This document shows, piece by piece, positions 26,355 to 35,944 of a DNA stretch of 64,000 bases. Under the pieces are notes generated by a model. The model searched no databases. It was not told where the DNA came from and saw only the letters and a program-made list of their open reading frames with translations. Numbering within the stretch: position 1 is the first letter of the stretch; each line of letters opens with the position of its first letter. This stretch comes from Candidatus Magnetobacterium casense. Its GTDB lineage: Bacteria; Nitrospirota; Thermodesulfovibrionia; Thermodesulfovibrionales; Magnetobacteriaceae. The position numbers and the translations under genes are program-made. Location of the stretch: the NCBI RefSeq assembly GCF_000714715.1, contig NZ_JMFO01000004.1, positions 1 to 64,000 of the forward strand, given 5' to 3'.

Positions 26355-26780
26355 ATGGGTTGTGAGATAGATACGGGGTTATTAAAGAAAGAGATAACGG
26401 TGCTTTGCGTTGAGGATGAACTCATCATTATGGAGAGTCTGAGGCTCGTGCTCAAACGTCGGTTCGATCGGATTTACATGGCCTCAAATGGTGAGAAAGG
26501 GCTCGCGTTGTTCAAAAAGCATGACATAGACATCGTAATAACCGACATCCTGATGCCCGTAATGGATGGCCTCGAAATGGTCCGAAATATCCTTGAGCTA
26601 AAACCCGGTACGCCTGTCGTCGCACTGAGTGCAATCAACGATGGCCCGCTTATGAGACGAGTCAAGGAGCTTGGCATCAAGCGGCACATTATAAAACCGT
26701 TCAGCGATGAGGAGTTCTTTGCGGTCATCTATGATGCAGCCATGGAGGCCTACCAGTTGCGAGGGCAATCTACCGCTTAA
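26355..26780 (+). CDS. Single-domain response regulator (receiver only)
   Basis: About 141 residues from ATG 26355 (MGCEID). Receiver domain with acidic pair (CVEDE), phosphoacceptor Asp in DIVITDILMPVMDGLEM, the Ser/Thr at LSAIND, and Lys in HIIKPFSDEE. No output domain, so it should act by protein contact, like CheY. An upstream ATG (26337) is also in frame; a TATAAT box at 26343-26348 overlaps that region, so a near-leaderless transcript starting at 26355 is possible. It is convergent with the CoA-transferase gene and overlaps its end by 11 bases. Confidence 0.88.
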   Translation: MGCEIDTGLLKKEITVLCVEDELIIMESLRLVLKRRFDRIYMASNGEKGLALFKKHDIDIVITDILMPVMDGLEMVRNILELKPGTPVVALSAINDGPLMRRVKELGIKRHIIKPFSDEEFFAVIYDAAMEAYQLRGQSTA

Positions 26781-28674
26781 ATGCCATCTTGATGGCGTAC
26801 ATGTTATCATCGTGGTGCATTTCCGTGTCAAAGTCCATGCCCTCAAACAACCTGATCATTGAGCGGTTGTGTGCGAGCGTCTCTGCCGTAAAGCCCAGCA
26901 GACCCTGTTGTCTGGCTATAACGCTCAGGTGGTCCAGCAATACCCGCCCAATCCCCTTGCCCTGATAATCATCCCTGATAACTAATGCCACGTCGGCAAA
27001 GTGGGTGCTGCCGTTGACCTCATACTGCCCCATTCCGACTACAAACTCGCCTGTCTCTGCCAAATGTCTCCCGTTGGGGAGCACTGCAAGGATAATCACC
27101 ACTCTGACGTAATCCGCCGTCAGATACTTCTGCAACCGCTCATGCGGCATGTCCTTGCGGACGGATATAAACCGCCTGTAGAGGGTTTCGTCGGAGAGAC
27201 TGTAAAAGAAATCCTTCAACAGCGCCTCATCGCTGATCCGCACCGGACGCAGGAGGACGTCAACCCCCTTGGAGGTGGTCCTGCGCACCTGCAATTGTCC
27301 CTGCTCCGGTGCCCTATCCGTGTGTATGTAGACCTGGTCATGGTAGATGATGTTGAGTGCCCTGGCCTCTTCGATCAGTTGTGCCCGGAAGTGCGGGTGG
27401 GCAATGGCAATCAGTTCCATGGCACGTTGCCGGATGTTTTTCCCGTAAAGGTAGGCAATCCCGTACTCGGTTACGACATAGTGGACGTCGCCACGGTTGA
27501 GCGTGACCCCGGCTCCCTCATTCAGAAACGGCACAATCCTCGATATCTGCCCCTCTTGTGCCGTGGACTGGAGGGTCAGGATGGTCTTGCCGTTTTTGGC
27601 CATGATCGCCCCGCGCATGAAGTCTGCCTGTCCGCCGATGCCGCTGTAGAACACCCGTCCAATGGACTCGGCAGAGGCCTGACCGGTGAGGTCTATCTGC
27701 AGTGCGCTGTTGATGGCCGTCATGTTGTCGTGTCGGGCAATGACCATCGGGTCATTGGTGTAGTCTATGGTGCGGAACTCAACGGCGGGGTTGTCGTTTA
27801 GAAACTCGTAGGTTGAGTTGCTGCCCATGCAGAAGGAGGCCACGGTCTTGTAGTGATTGAGGGTCTTTTTTGAGTTGTCTATGACGCCCTGCCTTATCAA
27901 CTGCACCAGACCGTCGGAGAGGAGTTCCGTGTGTACGCCGAGGTGTTTTTTACCGGCGAGGTTGACCAACACTGCATTGGGGATGCTGCCGTAGCCCACC
28001 TGTATGGTGTCGCCATCCTGTACCAGGGCGCTGACGTACCTGCCAATTGCCTGCACGATGTCATCCTCGGCATCGGACTTGTACTGGAGGAGGGGTTCGT
28101 CGGCGTGGATGACAAAGTCAACGTCCCTGATGTGTATGAATCCGTCGCCGTGTATCCTGGGCATGTTGGCGTTGACCTGGGCGATGACAAGTCTGGCCGA
28201 TTCCACGGCGGCCTTGACGATATCGACGCTTATGCCGAGGCTCAGAAAGCCGTGTCTGTCCATGTGGGAGGTCTGAACGAGCGCAACGTCAATGGGGACG
28301 AGCCTCCGGTAAAAGAGCTTGGGTGTCTGGGACAAAAACACGGGCGTATAATCGGCCAGACCGGTGTTGACGGCATTGCGCGTGTTGTTGCCGACAAAGA
28401 ACGAGTTGTGGCGGAAGTTGGCCCTGAACCTCTCATCGGCATAGGGGGCCACGCCGAGGCTCCAGACCTGAAACAGTTCGGTGTCAAAGAACGCCTTTGG
28501 GTGTCCCCCGACGTACCCGACAAAGGCCCGCAGCAGGTGCTGAGGTTCCCCGCAGCCAGTGCCGATAAATATCCTGTCGCCACGGCGGATGTGGCTGAAG
28601 ATATAGTCCTCCAAGGCCATCTTTTGCCGGTACAGCCTCTGCAACTCGTCGGACTGACTGTGGTCGTCACTCAT
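26770..28674 (-). CDS. Acetyl-CoA hydrolase/CoA-transferase fused to a GNAT domain
   Basis: 634 residues. Residues about 1-430 match the acetyl-CoA hydrolase/transferase family: GDRIFIGTGCGEPQHLL, VQTSHMDRHGFLSLGISVD, IQVGYGSIPNAVL, and VTEYGIAYLYGK, which holds the catalytic Glu. Residues about 450-634 form a GNAT domain (VLLRPVRISDEALLKDFF ... RDDYQGKGIGRVLLDHL). Fusions of CoA-transferase with GNAT are known and may join acyl-CoA use to protein acetylation. The open frame reaches 28956, but the first 94 codons overlap the rubrerythrin gene and look unlike protein; the ATG at 28674 (MSDDHSQSDE) gives the usual N-terminus. A 43-bp piece (27279-27321) is copied at 25119. Confidence 0.85.
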   Translation of the reverse strand: MSDDHSQSDELQRLYRQKMALEDYIFSHIRRGDRIFIGTGCGEPQHLLRAFVGYVGGHPKAFFDTELFQVWSLGVAPYADERFRANFRHNSFFVGNNTRNAVNTGLADYTPVFLSQTPKLFYRRLVPIDVALVQTSHMDRHGFLSLGISVDIVKAAVESARLVIAQVNANMPRIHGDGFIHIRDVDFVIHADEPLLQYKSDAEDDIVQAIGRYVSALVQDGDTIQVGYGSIPNAVLVNLAGKKHLGVHTELLSDGLVQLIRQGVIDNSKKTLNHYKTVASFCMGSNSTYEFLNDNPAVEFRTIDYTNDPMVIARHDNMTAINSALQIDLTGQASAESIGRVFYSGIGGQADFMRGAIMAKNGKTILTLQSTAQEGQISRIVPFLNEGAGVTLNRGDVHYVVTEYGIAYLYGKNIRQRAMELIAIAHPHFRAQLIEEARALNIIYHDQVYIHTDRAPEQGQLQVRRTTSKGVDVLLRPVRISDEALLKDFFYSLSDETLYRRFISVRKDMPHERLQKYLTADYVRVVIILAVLPNGRHLAETGEFVVGMGQYEVNGSTHFADVALVIRDDYQGKGIGRVLLDHLSVIARQQGLLGFTAETLAHNRSMIRLFEGMDFDTEMHHDDNMYAIKMAFKR

Positions 28675-28693
28675 CGTTGTAGTGCGGAGTGGG

Positions 28694-29269
28694 TTAGTAG
28701 TTTTCGGCCAGAATTTCGAAGTGTGCCGTTGGGTGGTCGCAGGCTGCGCACCGTTCGGGGGCAGTTTTTCCCTCAACGACGAAGCCACAGTGACGGCACT
28801 TCCACTTAACCTTTTCCTGGCGCGTGAAGACCTCGTTGTTTTGTATGTTTGCCAGGAGCTTGCGATATCTGCGTTCGTGGTAGGTCTCCACGATTGATAT
28901 TGCCCTGAAGGCTGCGGCCACCTCCTTGAACCCTTCCTCTTGTGCGGTCTGTGCAAAGGACGGGTATAGCGTTGAGTGTTCGTGGAGTTCGCCCTCTGCG
29001 GCCTGCCTGAGGTTATCCACGGTCTTGCCGATTATACCGGCGGGATAGGTGGCGGTCATTTCGACGTCGCCCCCTTCGAGGAACCTGAAAAACTTCTTGG
29101 CGTGTACCTGTTCGTGGTCTGCCGTTTCGAGAAAGATGGCCGATATCTGCTCGTAGCCCTCCTTCTTGGCCACCTTGGCAAAATAGGTGTAGCGGTTGCG
29201 TGCCTGAGACTCACCGGCAAAGGCTGCCAGCAGGTTCTTTTCGGTCTGTGACCCCTTCAAGCTGTTCAC
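28694..29269 (-). CDS. Rubrerythrin
   Basis: 191 residues. An N-terminal four-helix diiron domain (FAGESQARNRYTYFAKVAKKEGYEQI, ETADHEQVHAKKFF, EGELHEHSTLYPSFAQTAQEEG, and EVYHERRYRKLL-like IVETYHERRY) is followed by a rubredoxin-type iron site with two CxxC pairs (CRHCG and CAACD). It reduces hydrogen peroxide in the cytoplasm of anaerobes and microaerophiles using NADH-linked electron donors. Full length. AGGA-type site before ATG 29269. It sits directly upstream of the CoA-transferase gene on the same strand with a 19-base gap. Confidence 0.95.
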   Translation of the reverse strand: MNSLKGSQTEKNLLAAFAGESQARNRYTYFAKVAKKEGYEQISAIFLETADHEQVHAKKFFRFLEGGDVEMTATYPAGIIGKTVDNLRQAAEGELHEHSTLYPSFAQTAQEEGFKEVAAAFRAISIVETYHERRYRKLLANIQNNEVFTRQEKVKWKCRHCGFVVEGKTAPERCAACDHPTAHFEILAENY

Positions 29270-29443
29270 TGTTGTCCTCCGTTTCTCTTGTTAAGATTAA
29301 GATATGGTTGCAATGTCTATATTCTAACATTTATCGGCGGGACATTGTTTCAATGCATTGGTACCTAATACATATAACAATTTCAATATGTGAATTAAAA
29401 TTCACTGGATTTTATTTTTCATATCATTTATACTTGCTATCGT

Positions 29444-32400
29444 ATGGATGAAAGGGCAGAAGATACAATAAAAAAACAGATGGAGACGTTATCGGAGCAC
29501 TCGTCGAAGATCAAGAGAATATACCTTGAGCTGAATGGTTATGCGTTTTTTCATGGCCCATCGGAGGTAGATAACGCAGACAGCAGATTTATAGGCCGCA
29601 AGCGGTTAATAGATAGGTTAACAAGCCTTCTCACCAACGATGAGTCAAAGTCCGGGGCATACCTGGTTACCGGTTTCAGGGGCATGGGCAAGACAAGTCT
29701 GGTAAATAATGTTATTGCCAACGTAACAACCGCCGGAAGAAGTGGCAATGTAGCAGCAAGGTACTTTAGAATCATGTTGTTGCTGCTTTTTTTACCGCTG
29801 ATAGAGATAAATTGGGTTACTATATCTATAAATTCAGCCCTGATAGTATTGTTGGCCTTTTATCTTTATCGCAATGCCCTGACAATGAATAATTTGTCAA
29901 AAAATAAGTCTTCCTGGAAAGTAGATTTATTTTTGGTTCATTTGAGAAATATTACTACAATTTCTAAAGAAGAAACTTCAAAATTTAAACTTAAAATAGC
30001 TATTCATGACTTTTTGATAGTTTTAATGTTGCGATACTGTTCGACTTTTGTGATATTTCCTTTTTATCGTTTTTATGAATCGACATTTCAATCTTCTGTT
30101 TCGTTAGAAAATATTTCTGATTACAATTTTGCATTGCACGTGTATTTAATAGTCGTTTTGCTATCAATAATAGCAAAATTCGTATTACAAATGCTAATGA
30201 GCTTTAAGAAAGAATCCACTTTTATACAAAAAGTGGAATATGTTTGGGATAATATTTGGTCTGCTTTTATGAGTTTTATCAATAAACGCTCTAATTACAG
30301 TCATCGGATATATGTAAAAATTAATCTGGGACATGATAATTTAAAAGAGATTGATATTTTGAGGCTGATAGCAAAAAATATTATAATTCAGTTTAATGAA
30401 TTTTCAAGTATTAGACTGCGATTTCCCTTGCCGGATATGCCAAGTTTATTATTCAAGATACTAATTATTTACACTATATTGAGTATTATATATTTGATTC
30501 CACCAATAATCTACGTCAATAATGTGATAAAAATAAAGAGTGGATTGGTAAGATATTTTCCAAGTCAGGCACTTTTCATGTTGAACAATGACAATCAAAG
30601 TAATTTTAAAACAACTTTACTCAATGAAACAGATAAGAATATTTATGAGAAATACATATCAATTTTCCATGAAACAAAAAACTATAAAGACGGTATGTTG
30701 AATAAATATGGATTAGAAAATAATATATTCTATGATGCAAGACACAAAAACCAAGAAGAAACAAGAAGCACAACAGACAACCTATCTATATCTGGAGGGC
30801 AAGTAGAAATTACAAGCAGCATAAAAATAAACACTAAAATCGGAAGTAAGACAACAGAGAGAAATGAAATCCAAAAGATAACCAATGCCATCGATATGTT
30901 TATTAATGCTTTATATTGTAAAACGGTAGATATTCTTAGTATTCAACCATTATGGGTTATAATTAATGAACTAATATACAAGCATTTTATTATTATTCAC
31001 AAACGATATCAATTCTTTCCTCACCAAGTAGATTACCTGTTTATCGGATATTTCATTTTACTGTGGTTTCTTGGCACTGTTATTTTCAGATACAAGTTGT
31101 TTGGTTTCAGTACGTTTGGTAGTGTCCGTAAAAACATAACGGAGCTAAACGACAGTATCAATGCACAGGTTACAAGAGAAAGCGGGGCTGAAGCCGCGGT
31201 AGGAAAGTACAGGGCTTCATTTTTCAGAATGTTTGGAAAACAAAACAAGATGTACCCAAGAGCGGATGCTCGGGAAATTGAAAAGCAGCTTATAGATATT
31301 TTAAACGAAATAGACGCTATTCCCAGGTTGATTAAGCGACCTCAATTTATTTTCGTATTTGATGAATTAGACAAGATAGAGCCACAGTTAAATATACTGG
31401 AAAAAGAAGAAGTGCTGACGTCAACCGGTGGTGATGGTATGCCATTTTCTAATCATGAGACCAGAAAACGTCAGCAGGTCATACTTAAGATATTGTCAAA
31501 TCTCAAGTATTTTCTTACCACGGCAAAGGCTAAATTCATATTCATTGCCGGCAGGGAAATGTATGATGCCTCACTTGCCGATGTATCTGACAGGAACTAT
31601 TTTATGGGTAGTATTTTCCATGACGTTATTTATGTAAACAGTTTTTTGACTGACTCAACCGAGCACAAATTGCATGATATCACAAACATGACGGAACAGT
31701 ATGTCTGTAAATATCTTATCCCAAACTTCTATATAGAAAAAACTTCCAGTGAATACTCAATTAAAACCTACCGTGGGTATTTGCAGGATGAGATATTTAA
31801 AATCGATAGAAACAAACCTGAAGAATATCAGATCAAAAAGTTGAAAATTGAAAAGTTACTCGTAACCGTCAACAATTTTATAACCTATCTGACATATAGA
31901 AGTAACGGTTCACCCAAAAAGCTGACACGTTATTTTGAAAAACACGTTGTACAAGCTGATAAAAGAGAGTTAAAAAAATCTGATAACTTGTGCGTAGCCA
32001 GGAATTCTAATAATTTGTACCTGGAATTTGGATTTTTTGATCAGTATACGTTGGGATTGGTTTCATATATTGCCACCCCTGTTATTCTCGCCATAGAGAG
32101 GGCAATAAAGGACTTTGGTGATAAGATTCTGGTTTCAACGTCATTTATAGTTGATCATATCTACAAGTATCACAGACATGCCTTTACATGGAGAAGTCTT
32201 GAGGTAACTCCGGAGATACTGGATATCAACAAGGCGCCTGAATTGAGAGAACATATAGAGAGAATTATGCAGTTTTTATCCAAAAACAATATCCATGAGA
32301 TATTAAGTGGCCCATACCACTTCAGATTTATTAAAAAGACGGCAGATGAAATTTCATATCTGTCAAAGATATCAGAAAGAGAGTCTGCTGCCTTCAACTT

Positions 32401-35400
32401 TACCCTGGATGAGTCAATTGCGTTAAAAAGGCATTATAAGGCATATCAGATGGACTTGGAAAAAAAATATGCCGATTCCTTTGCTCCAGAAAGCATTTTA
32501 GTTATTAAATCTATTAGCTTTGTTCGTATGATCTTGGGAGAACTGCATTTTTATGATGAAGAGTATCATGATGCAATAGTCGAGCTACTGGAATCTATAC
32601 AACAATTAAGCACTATCAGTGAAGTAGAAAAAATGGATGTTTCAACATTTTACATCTATATCAGGGCTATGATGTTACTTGGTCTTGCATATGAAAAAGC
32701 AAAATCTTTTAATTCTGCTTTTACTACGTATGGGAAAACCACATCTATAATTCTTGACTATAAAGACAAAGTTGTGTATAATCAACCAAACTCTCCTATA
32801 TCTCTTTTTGAAAATAAACGCCATCTTTACCAACCATTACTGGCTAAACTGCAAATTATTGAAAAGAAAGGCTTAAATGGAATTACCTTCAGCGATCTTG
32901 TCAGGATTGAGGAGGAACACAACAAGCTCATAGGTAAAAACTTTTCAGAAAAATTTATCATAGAGTCAGAGTTCTTTTGTAAACTTGGAGATATTCTATA
33001 TTATAAAAACGGGGTAATTCCAGGCAATGACTCTGCTACATTAGATAATAGCTTAGAGTTACAAAGAATTCCATCTTGCATGAAAAGAAAGTTTTGTCTA
33101 AATGCCTTATTACCTTTAAACCCTACAGATATCAAGAAAATCAGATATCCATGTCGAGCCTGTGATTACTACATAAGAAGTCTGAAGGTGCTGTGCAGAG
33201 ATCACCTTGGGATACAAATAACAGGAGACGTATTGGATGCGAAAGAATATCTTCCGAAAATGCTGACTACGATTGTCAGGGACGATTCTGCTGATTTTTC
33301 ACAAAAAAATGTTATCGCATCAAACGCCATAGGCAATATATTGTCAAACATGGGAGATACATTTCTCTCATGTGTAAAACCCAAACATATTGACAATGTT
33401 GCTCTCGTTAAATTTCTGGAAAGCACACAAGAAGACAATATTGCTAACAATGTAGACACTCTTAACTCTTTTATTGCTGATTATTACGATAAGGATGGAA
33501 ATGGCCTGTACCGTGTGTTAGTTTTTTATTGTGCCTCTGCTTTGTTTTTTATAACCGGGAGAATGCACAAAGATTATTCCTTTCAGTTTGCCAAGATTTT
33601 ACATTTGATAAAACAATGCCTCAATACACAATGCGAAACCCCTAGTGAACGAGAAACCCCTATAATAACATGCAGCAACAACTTGATATATATGATAGGA
33701 AAAACAATAATTAAGAGAATCATTCAGGGTATCTACAGATCATATGAAAACGTTCACAGATTGGAAATAGAAAAAATCGAAAAAATTCTTGAAACCTCAA
33801 ATGACATAACGGATTATAACAATATTTCTTTATCCGGAGATATTCGGGAAATTCTAATCAGCTATAGCGAAATCAAGCTAAAGTGTAAGTGCTCTGATGT
33901 CAAATTAAAAGACAATTTTATCTCGCCATATACAACCATCTATACAATGAGAAACAGAATTATAGAACTTAACTTTAAAGTAAATATGAATGAAAAACTC
34001 TTTGCTGATTTAACCGGTGATACAACTAGTCTTGATTCAACATACAGACTCATTGGAAATTATTATGATCCAATAAATAAAATTTCATACAATGCAGCAA
34101 TAAAGTTTCGTGAACTGATTGATGAAATTAAGCATAACCGGAAAGAAATAATAAGAAATACTTTTGATTTACCTTATCCTCAGACTATATCCCCTGAATT
34201 TGTCATAGAATTTTTAATAACTGATTCTATTTTCTGTCTGCGTGAAGTCATTAAAATATGTAAAACCTATGGCTTCTCTTATGATAGAACCCATTCAGAT
34301 ATAGCTTCGGCTCACCTGAAACTTGCCATTTGGTGTGATTACTATACCGCCTACAAAGATTATGACAAGGGTATTGAAAAAACTCTTGAAAAACTTATCG
34401 GTATGTCGGAAATGGAGACTATAAATCCCAGATATCAATATGAAATGGCCAGATATCACTGCTTGTGTGCAATTGAAACCCACAGCGAAAGAAAGTCATA
34501 CAAAAACATAATCGAAACAATGTACTATTTAAACGATGATTTTAACGACAGTCTCTATCATTTTTACGCAGCCCTGGAAAGATTTATGATAAACACCAAA
34601 CAGATTGAGCAAATGATCACGATAAGCAGAGAAAGAACTCAAAAGGATAAGCTCTATGATCCCAAAAACTACCACCCGCAACCAGAAAAAAGTATAAACT
34701 CAGGATTTGACGATGGCAGGGTAATGATCCAATGTCCTACAATATGTTCTATCAATGATAAATTGGAAGCATTAAAGAATGGGCGGTTTGACCTGATATG
34801 GCTGCAAATGTCATTAGATTACAGTGCCGTAAGAGCTTACAACGATAATAAATATATTAAGTATATCAAATATTTTGAGAATTACAAAACTATTTTAAAA
34901 AAACTATTTGAAAACGGGATTGAACCAATAGCGGACATTGTACTTAAAGACTATGCCAACACGCAACTGCAGCCTCCTAGTGATACCGATATTATCAAAT
35001 ACCTGCTACATTTGCAGTCAATGGGATACCGAGGGTGGTGCTACAAAATGGAACAAGGAAGTACTCCTGAAAAAATAGCAATCTACAACGAGAAAACCCG
35101 TCCAACGTTTTCCGTACTGGAGTACGATAACAATGAACAGGACAAACACCGTGATATGGTCTGGAAAACAGCAACACCCTCTTGGGACATCGAAACTGCC
35201 AGTTGCATCTTTGATATCAAGACACGTAACATTTTAACGAATATGACAGATTGTCTTAAACTGTACATAGAAGAAGAACCGGATAAGGTGCCTGCTCCTA
35301 AGGAAAAACGGTATAAGGCGCCTGGTCTGATTGGTGATACAACCGACGGAATACCATGGAAAAATAAGGCTGTCACTCTCTGCAGCAAAACCGGTGTAAA

Positions 35401-35785
35401 AAACACTAATATTGAAAAAGGCTATGTCTATATTCTCACGCACCCTGGCATACCAACTGTTCATTGGCAACACTACTTTAACTCAGGCGACGCCCTGCAG
35501 AATAAAATCAAGCAACTGATTAACGCACGCAAGGAAGCAGGTGTCCACTCCGGCAGCAAGCTCCACATCCAAAACAATGCCTGCCAAAACGGTGTCTATG
35601 CAGCAATGATCGAAGGCAATTTGGGCCAACTATACGTTCGCATAGGTGGAGACGATAGCAACTGGCATCATGATCACTCCGACTATAAAGATACCACGCT
35701 GTCTGTAGATGGAACTAAATGGAAAGTGTGGGTGTTAAGGAAGCACCATAAACAGCCATTCCCTATGCCAACAGACGGGGAGTAG
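29444..35785 (+). CDS. Giant membrane NTPase with helical repeats and C-terminal pseudo-amylase domain
   Basis: 2113 residues in a visibly AT-rich frame. Residues 77-84 are a Walker A (GFRGMGKT) and 639-643 a Walker B-like FDELD; between them lie about five hydrophobic segments (roughly 110-145, 185-215, 230-255, 335-365, 525-555), as in KAP-type NTPases whose P-loop domain is interrupted by membrane helices. Residues about 900-1750 are helical and may contain degenerate TPR-like repeats. From about 1754 on I can follow a GH13 alpha-amylase: FDLIWL (1782), GIEPIADIV (1825), GYRGWCYK (1861), FSVLEYD (E1893), KAPGLIG (1958), KAVTL (1975), HPGIPTVHWQHYF (2000) and GVHSGSK. The nucleophile Asp is Lys (K1868) and the NHD motif is lost, so the domain should be inactive. 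A defence or sensor role is inferred. Confidence 0.75.
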   Translation: MDERAEDTIKKQMETLSEHSSKIKRIYLELNGYAFFHGPSEVDNADSRFIGRKRLIDRLTSLLTNDESKSGAYLVTGFRGMGKTSLVNNVIANVTTAGRSGNVAARYFRIMLLLLFLPLIEINWVTISINSALIVLLAFYLYRNALTMNNLSKNKSSWKVDLFLVHLRNITTISKEETSKFKLKIAIHDFLIVLMLRYCSTFVIFPFYRFYESTFQSSVSLENISDYNFALHVYLIVVLLSIIAKFVLQMLMSFKKESTFIQKVEYVWDNIWSAFMSFINKRSNYSHRIYVKINLGHDNLKEIDILRLIAKNIIIQFNEFSSIRLRFPLPDMPSLLFKILIIYTILSIIYLIPPIIYVNNVIKIKSGLVRYFPSQALFMLNNDNQSNFKTTLLNETDKNIYEKYISIFHETKNYKDGMLNKYGLENNIFYDARHKNQEETRSTTDNLSISGGQVEITSSIKINTKIGSKTTERNEIQKITNAIDMFINALYCKTVDILSIQPLWVIINELIYKHFIIIHKRYQFFPHQVDYLFIGYFILLWFLGTVIFRYKLFGFSTFGSVRKNITELNDSINAQVTRESGAEAAVGKYRASFFRMFGKQNKMYPRADAREIEKQLIDILNEIDAIPRLIKRPQFIFVFDELDKIEPQLNILEKEEVLTSTGGDGMPFSNHETRKRQQVILKILSNLKYFLTTAKAKFIFIAGREMYDASLADVSDRNYFMGSIFHDVIYVNSFLTDSTEHKLHDITNMTEQYVCKYLIPNFYIEKTSSEYSIKTYRGYLQDEIFKIDRNKPEEYQIKKLKIEKLLVTVNNFITYLTYRSNGSPKKLTRYFEKHVVQADKRELKKSDNLCVARNSNNLYLEFGFFDQYTLGLVSYIATPVILAIERAIKDFGDKILVSTSFIVDHIYKYHRHAFTWRSLEVTPEILDINKAPELREHIERIMQFLSKNNIHEILSGPYHFRFIKKTADEISYLSKISERESAAFNFTLDESIALKRHYKAYQMDLEKKYADSFAPESILVIKSISFVRMILGELHFYDEEYHDAIVELLESIQQLSTISEVEKMDVSTFYIYIRAMMLLGLAYEKAKSFNSAFTTYGKTTSIILDYKDKVVYNQPNSPISLFENKRHLYQPLLAKLQIIEKKGLNGITFSDLVRIEEEHNKLIGKNFSEKFIIESEFFCKLGDILYYKNGVIPGNDSATLDNSLELQRIPSCMKRKFCLNALLPLNPTDIKKIRYPCRACDYYIRSLKVLCRDHLGIQITGDVLDAKEYLPKMLTTIVRDDSADFSQKNVIASNAIGNILSNMGDTFLSCVKPKHIDNVALVKFLESTQEDNIANNVDTLNSFIADYYDKDGNGLYRVLVFYCASALFFITGRMHKDYSFQFAKILHLIKQCLNTQCETPSERETPIITCSNNLIYMIGKTIIKRIIQGIYRSYENVHRLEIEKIEKILETSNDITDYNNISLSGDIREILISYSEIKLKCKCSDVKLKDNFISPYTTIYTMRNRIIELNFKVNMNEKLFADLTGDTTSLDSTYRLIGNYYDPINKISYNAAIKFRELIDEIKHNRKEIIRNTFDLPYPQTISPEFVIEFLITDSIFCLREVIKICKTYGFSYDRTHSDIASAHLKLAIWCDYYTAYKDYDKGIEKTLEKLIGMSEMETINPRYQYEMARYHCLCAIETHSERKSYKNIIETMYYLNDDFNDSLYHFYAALERFMINTKQIEQMITISRERTQKDKLYDPKNYHPQPEKSINSGFDDGRVMIQCPTICSINDKLEALKNGRFDLIWLQMSLDYSAVRAYNDNKYIKYIKYFENYKTILKKLFENGIEPIADIVLKDYANTQLQPPSDTDIIKYLLHLQSMGYRGWCYKMEQGSTPEKIAIYNEKTRPTFSVLEYDNNEQDKHRDMVWKTATPSWDIETASCIFDIKTRNILTNMTDCLKLYIEEEPDKVPAPKEKRYKAPGLIGDTTDGIPWKNKAVTLCSKTGVKNTNIEKGYVYILTHPGIPTVHWQHYFNSGDALQNKIKQLINARKEAGVHSGSKLHIQNNACQNGVYAAMIEGNLGQLYVRIGGDDSNWHHDHSDYKDTTLSVDGTKWKVWVLRKHHKQPFPMPTDGE

Positions 35786-35809
35786 TGACAAGCTTTGATG
35801 GTTCGGGCG

Positions 35810-35884
35810 ATGATTACAGAGGCTTACATATCGGGTCAGTTAGGGAAGGCCATATACGAAGGGGGCTTGATGATATGTGTATAA
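35810..35884 (+). pseudogene. Truncated copy of the start of the TPR gene
   Basis: Reads MITEAYISGQLGKAIYEGG and stops after 24 codons. The first 16 codons are nearly the same as those of the gene at 36808 (MITEVYISGQLGKAIY), and the DNA is also similar (cagttagggaaggccatata is identical). It is probably a relic of a second gene copy lost by deletion. A TATAAT at about 35880 could serve the next gene. Confidence 0.65.
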
Positions 35885-35944
35885 TATTGCGAACTATGAG
35901 TTTCAATACTGAGATTGGTAACGAGTTTTAAATTTGGAGGTTAC

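Noticed and set aside
27001-28809. Two long plus-strand ORFs (27001-27801 and 27931-28809)
   Set aside because: Antisense of the CoA-transferase/GNAT gene, which has clear family motifs on the minus strand.
28675-28956. N-terminal 94-codon extension of the CoA-transferase frame
   Set aside because: It overlaps the rubrerythrin gene and reads as a basic, low-quality sequence; the family start is at 28674.
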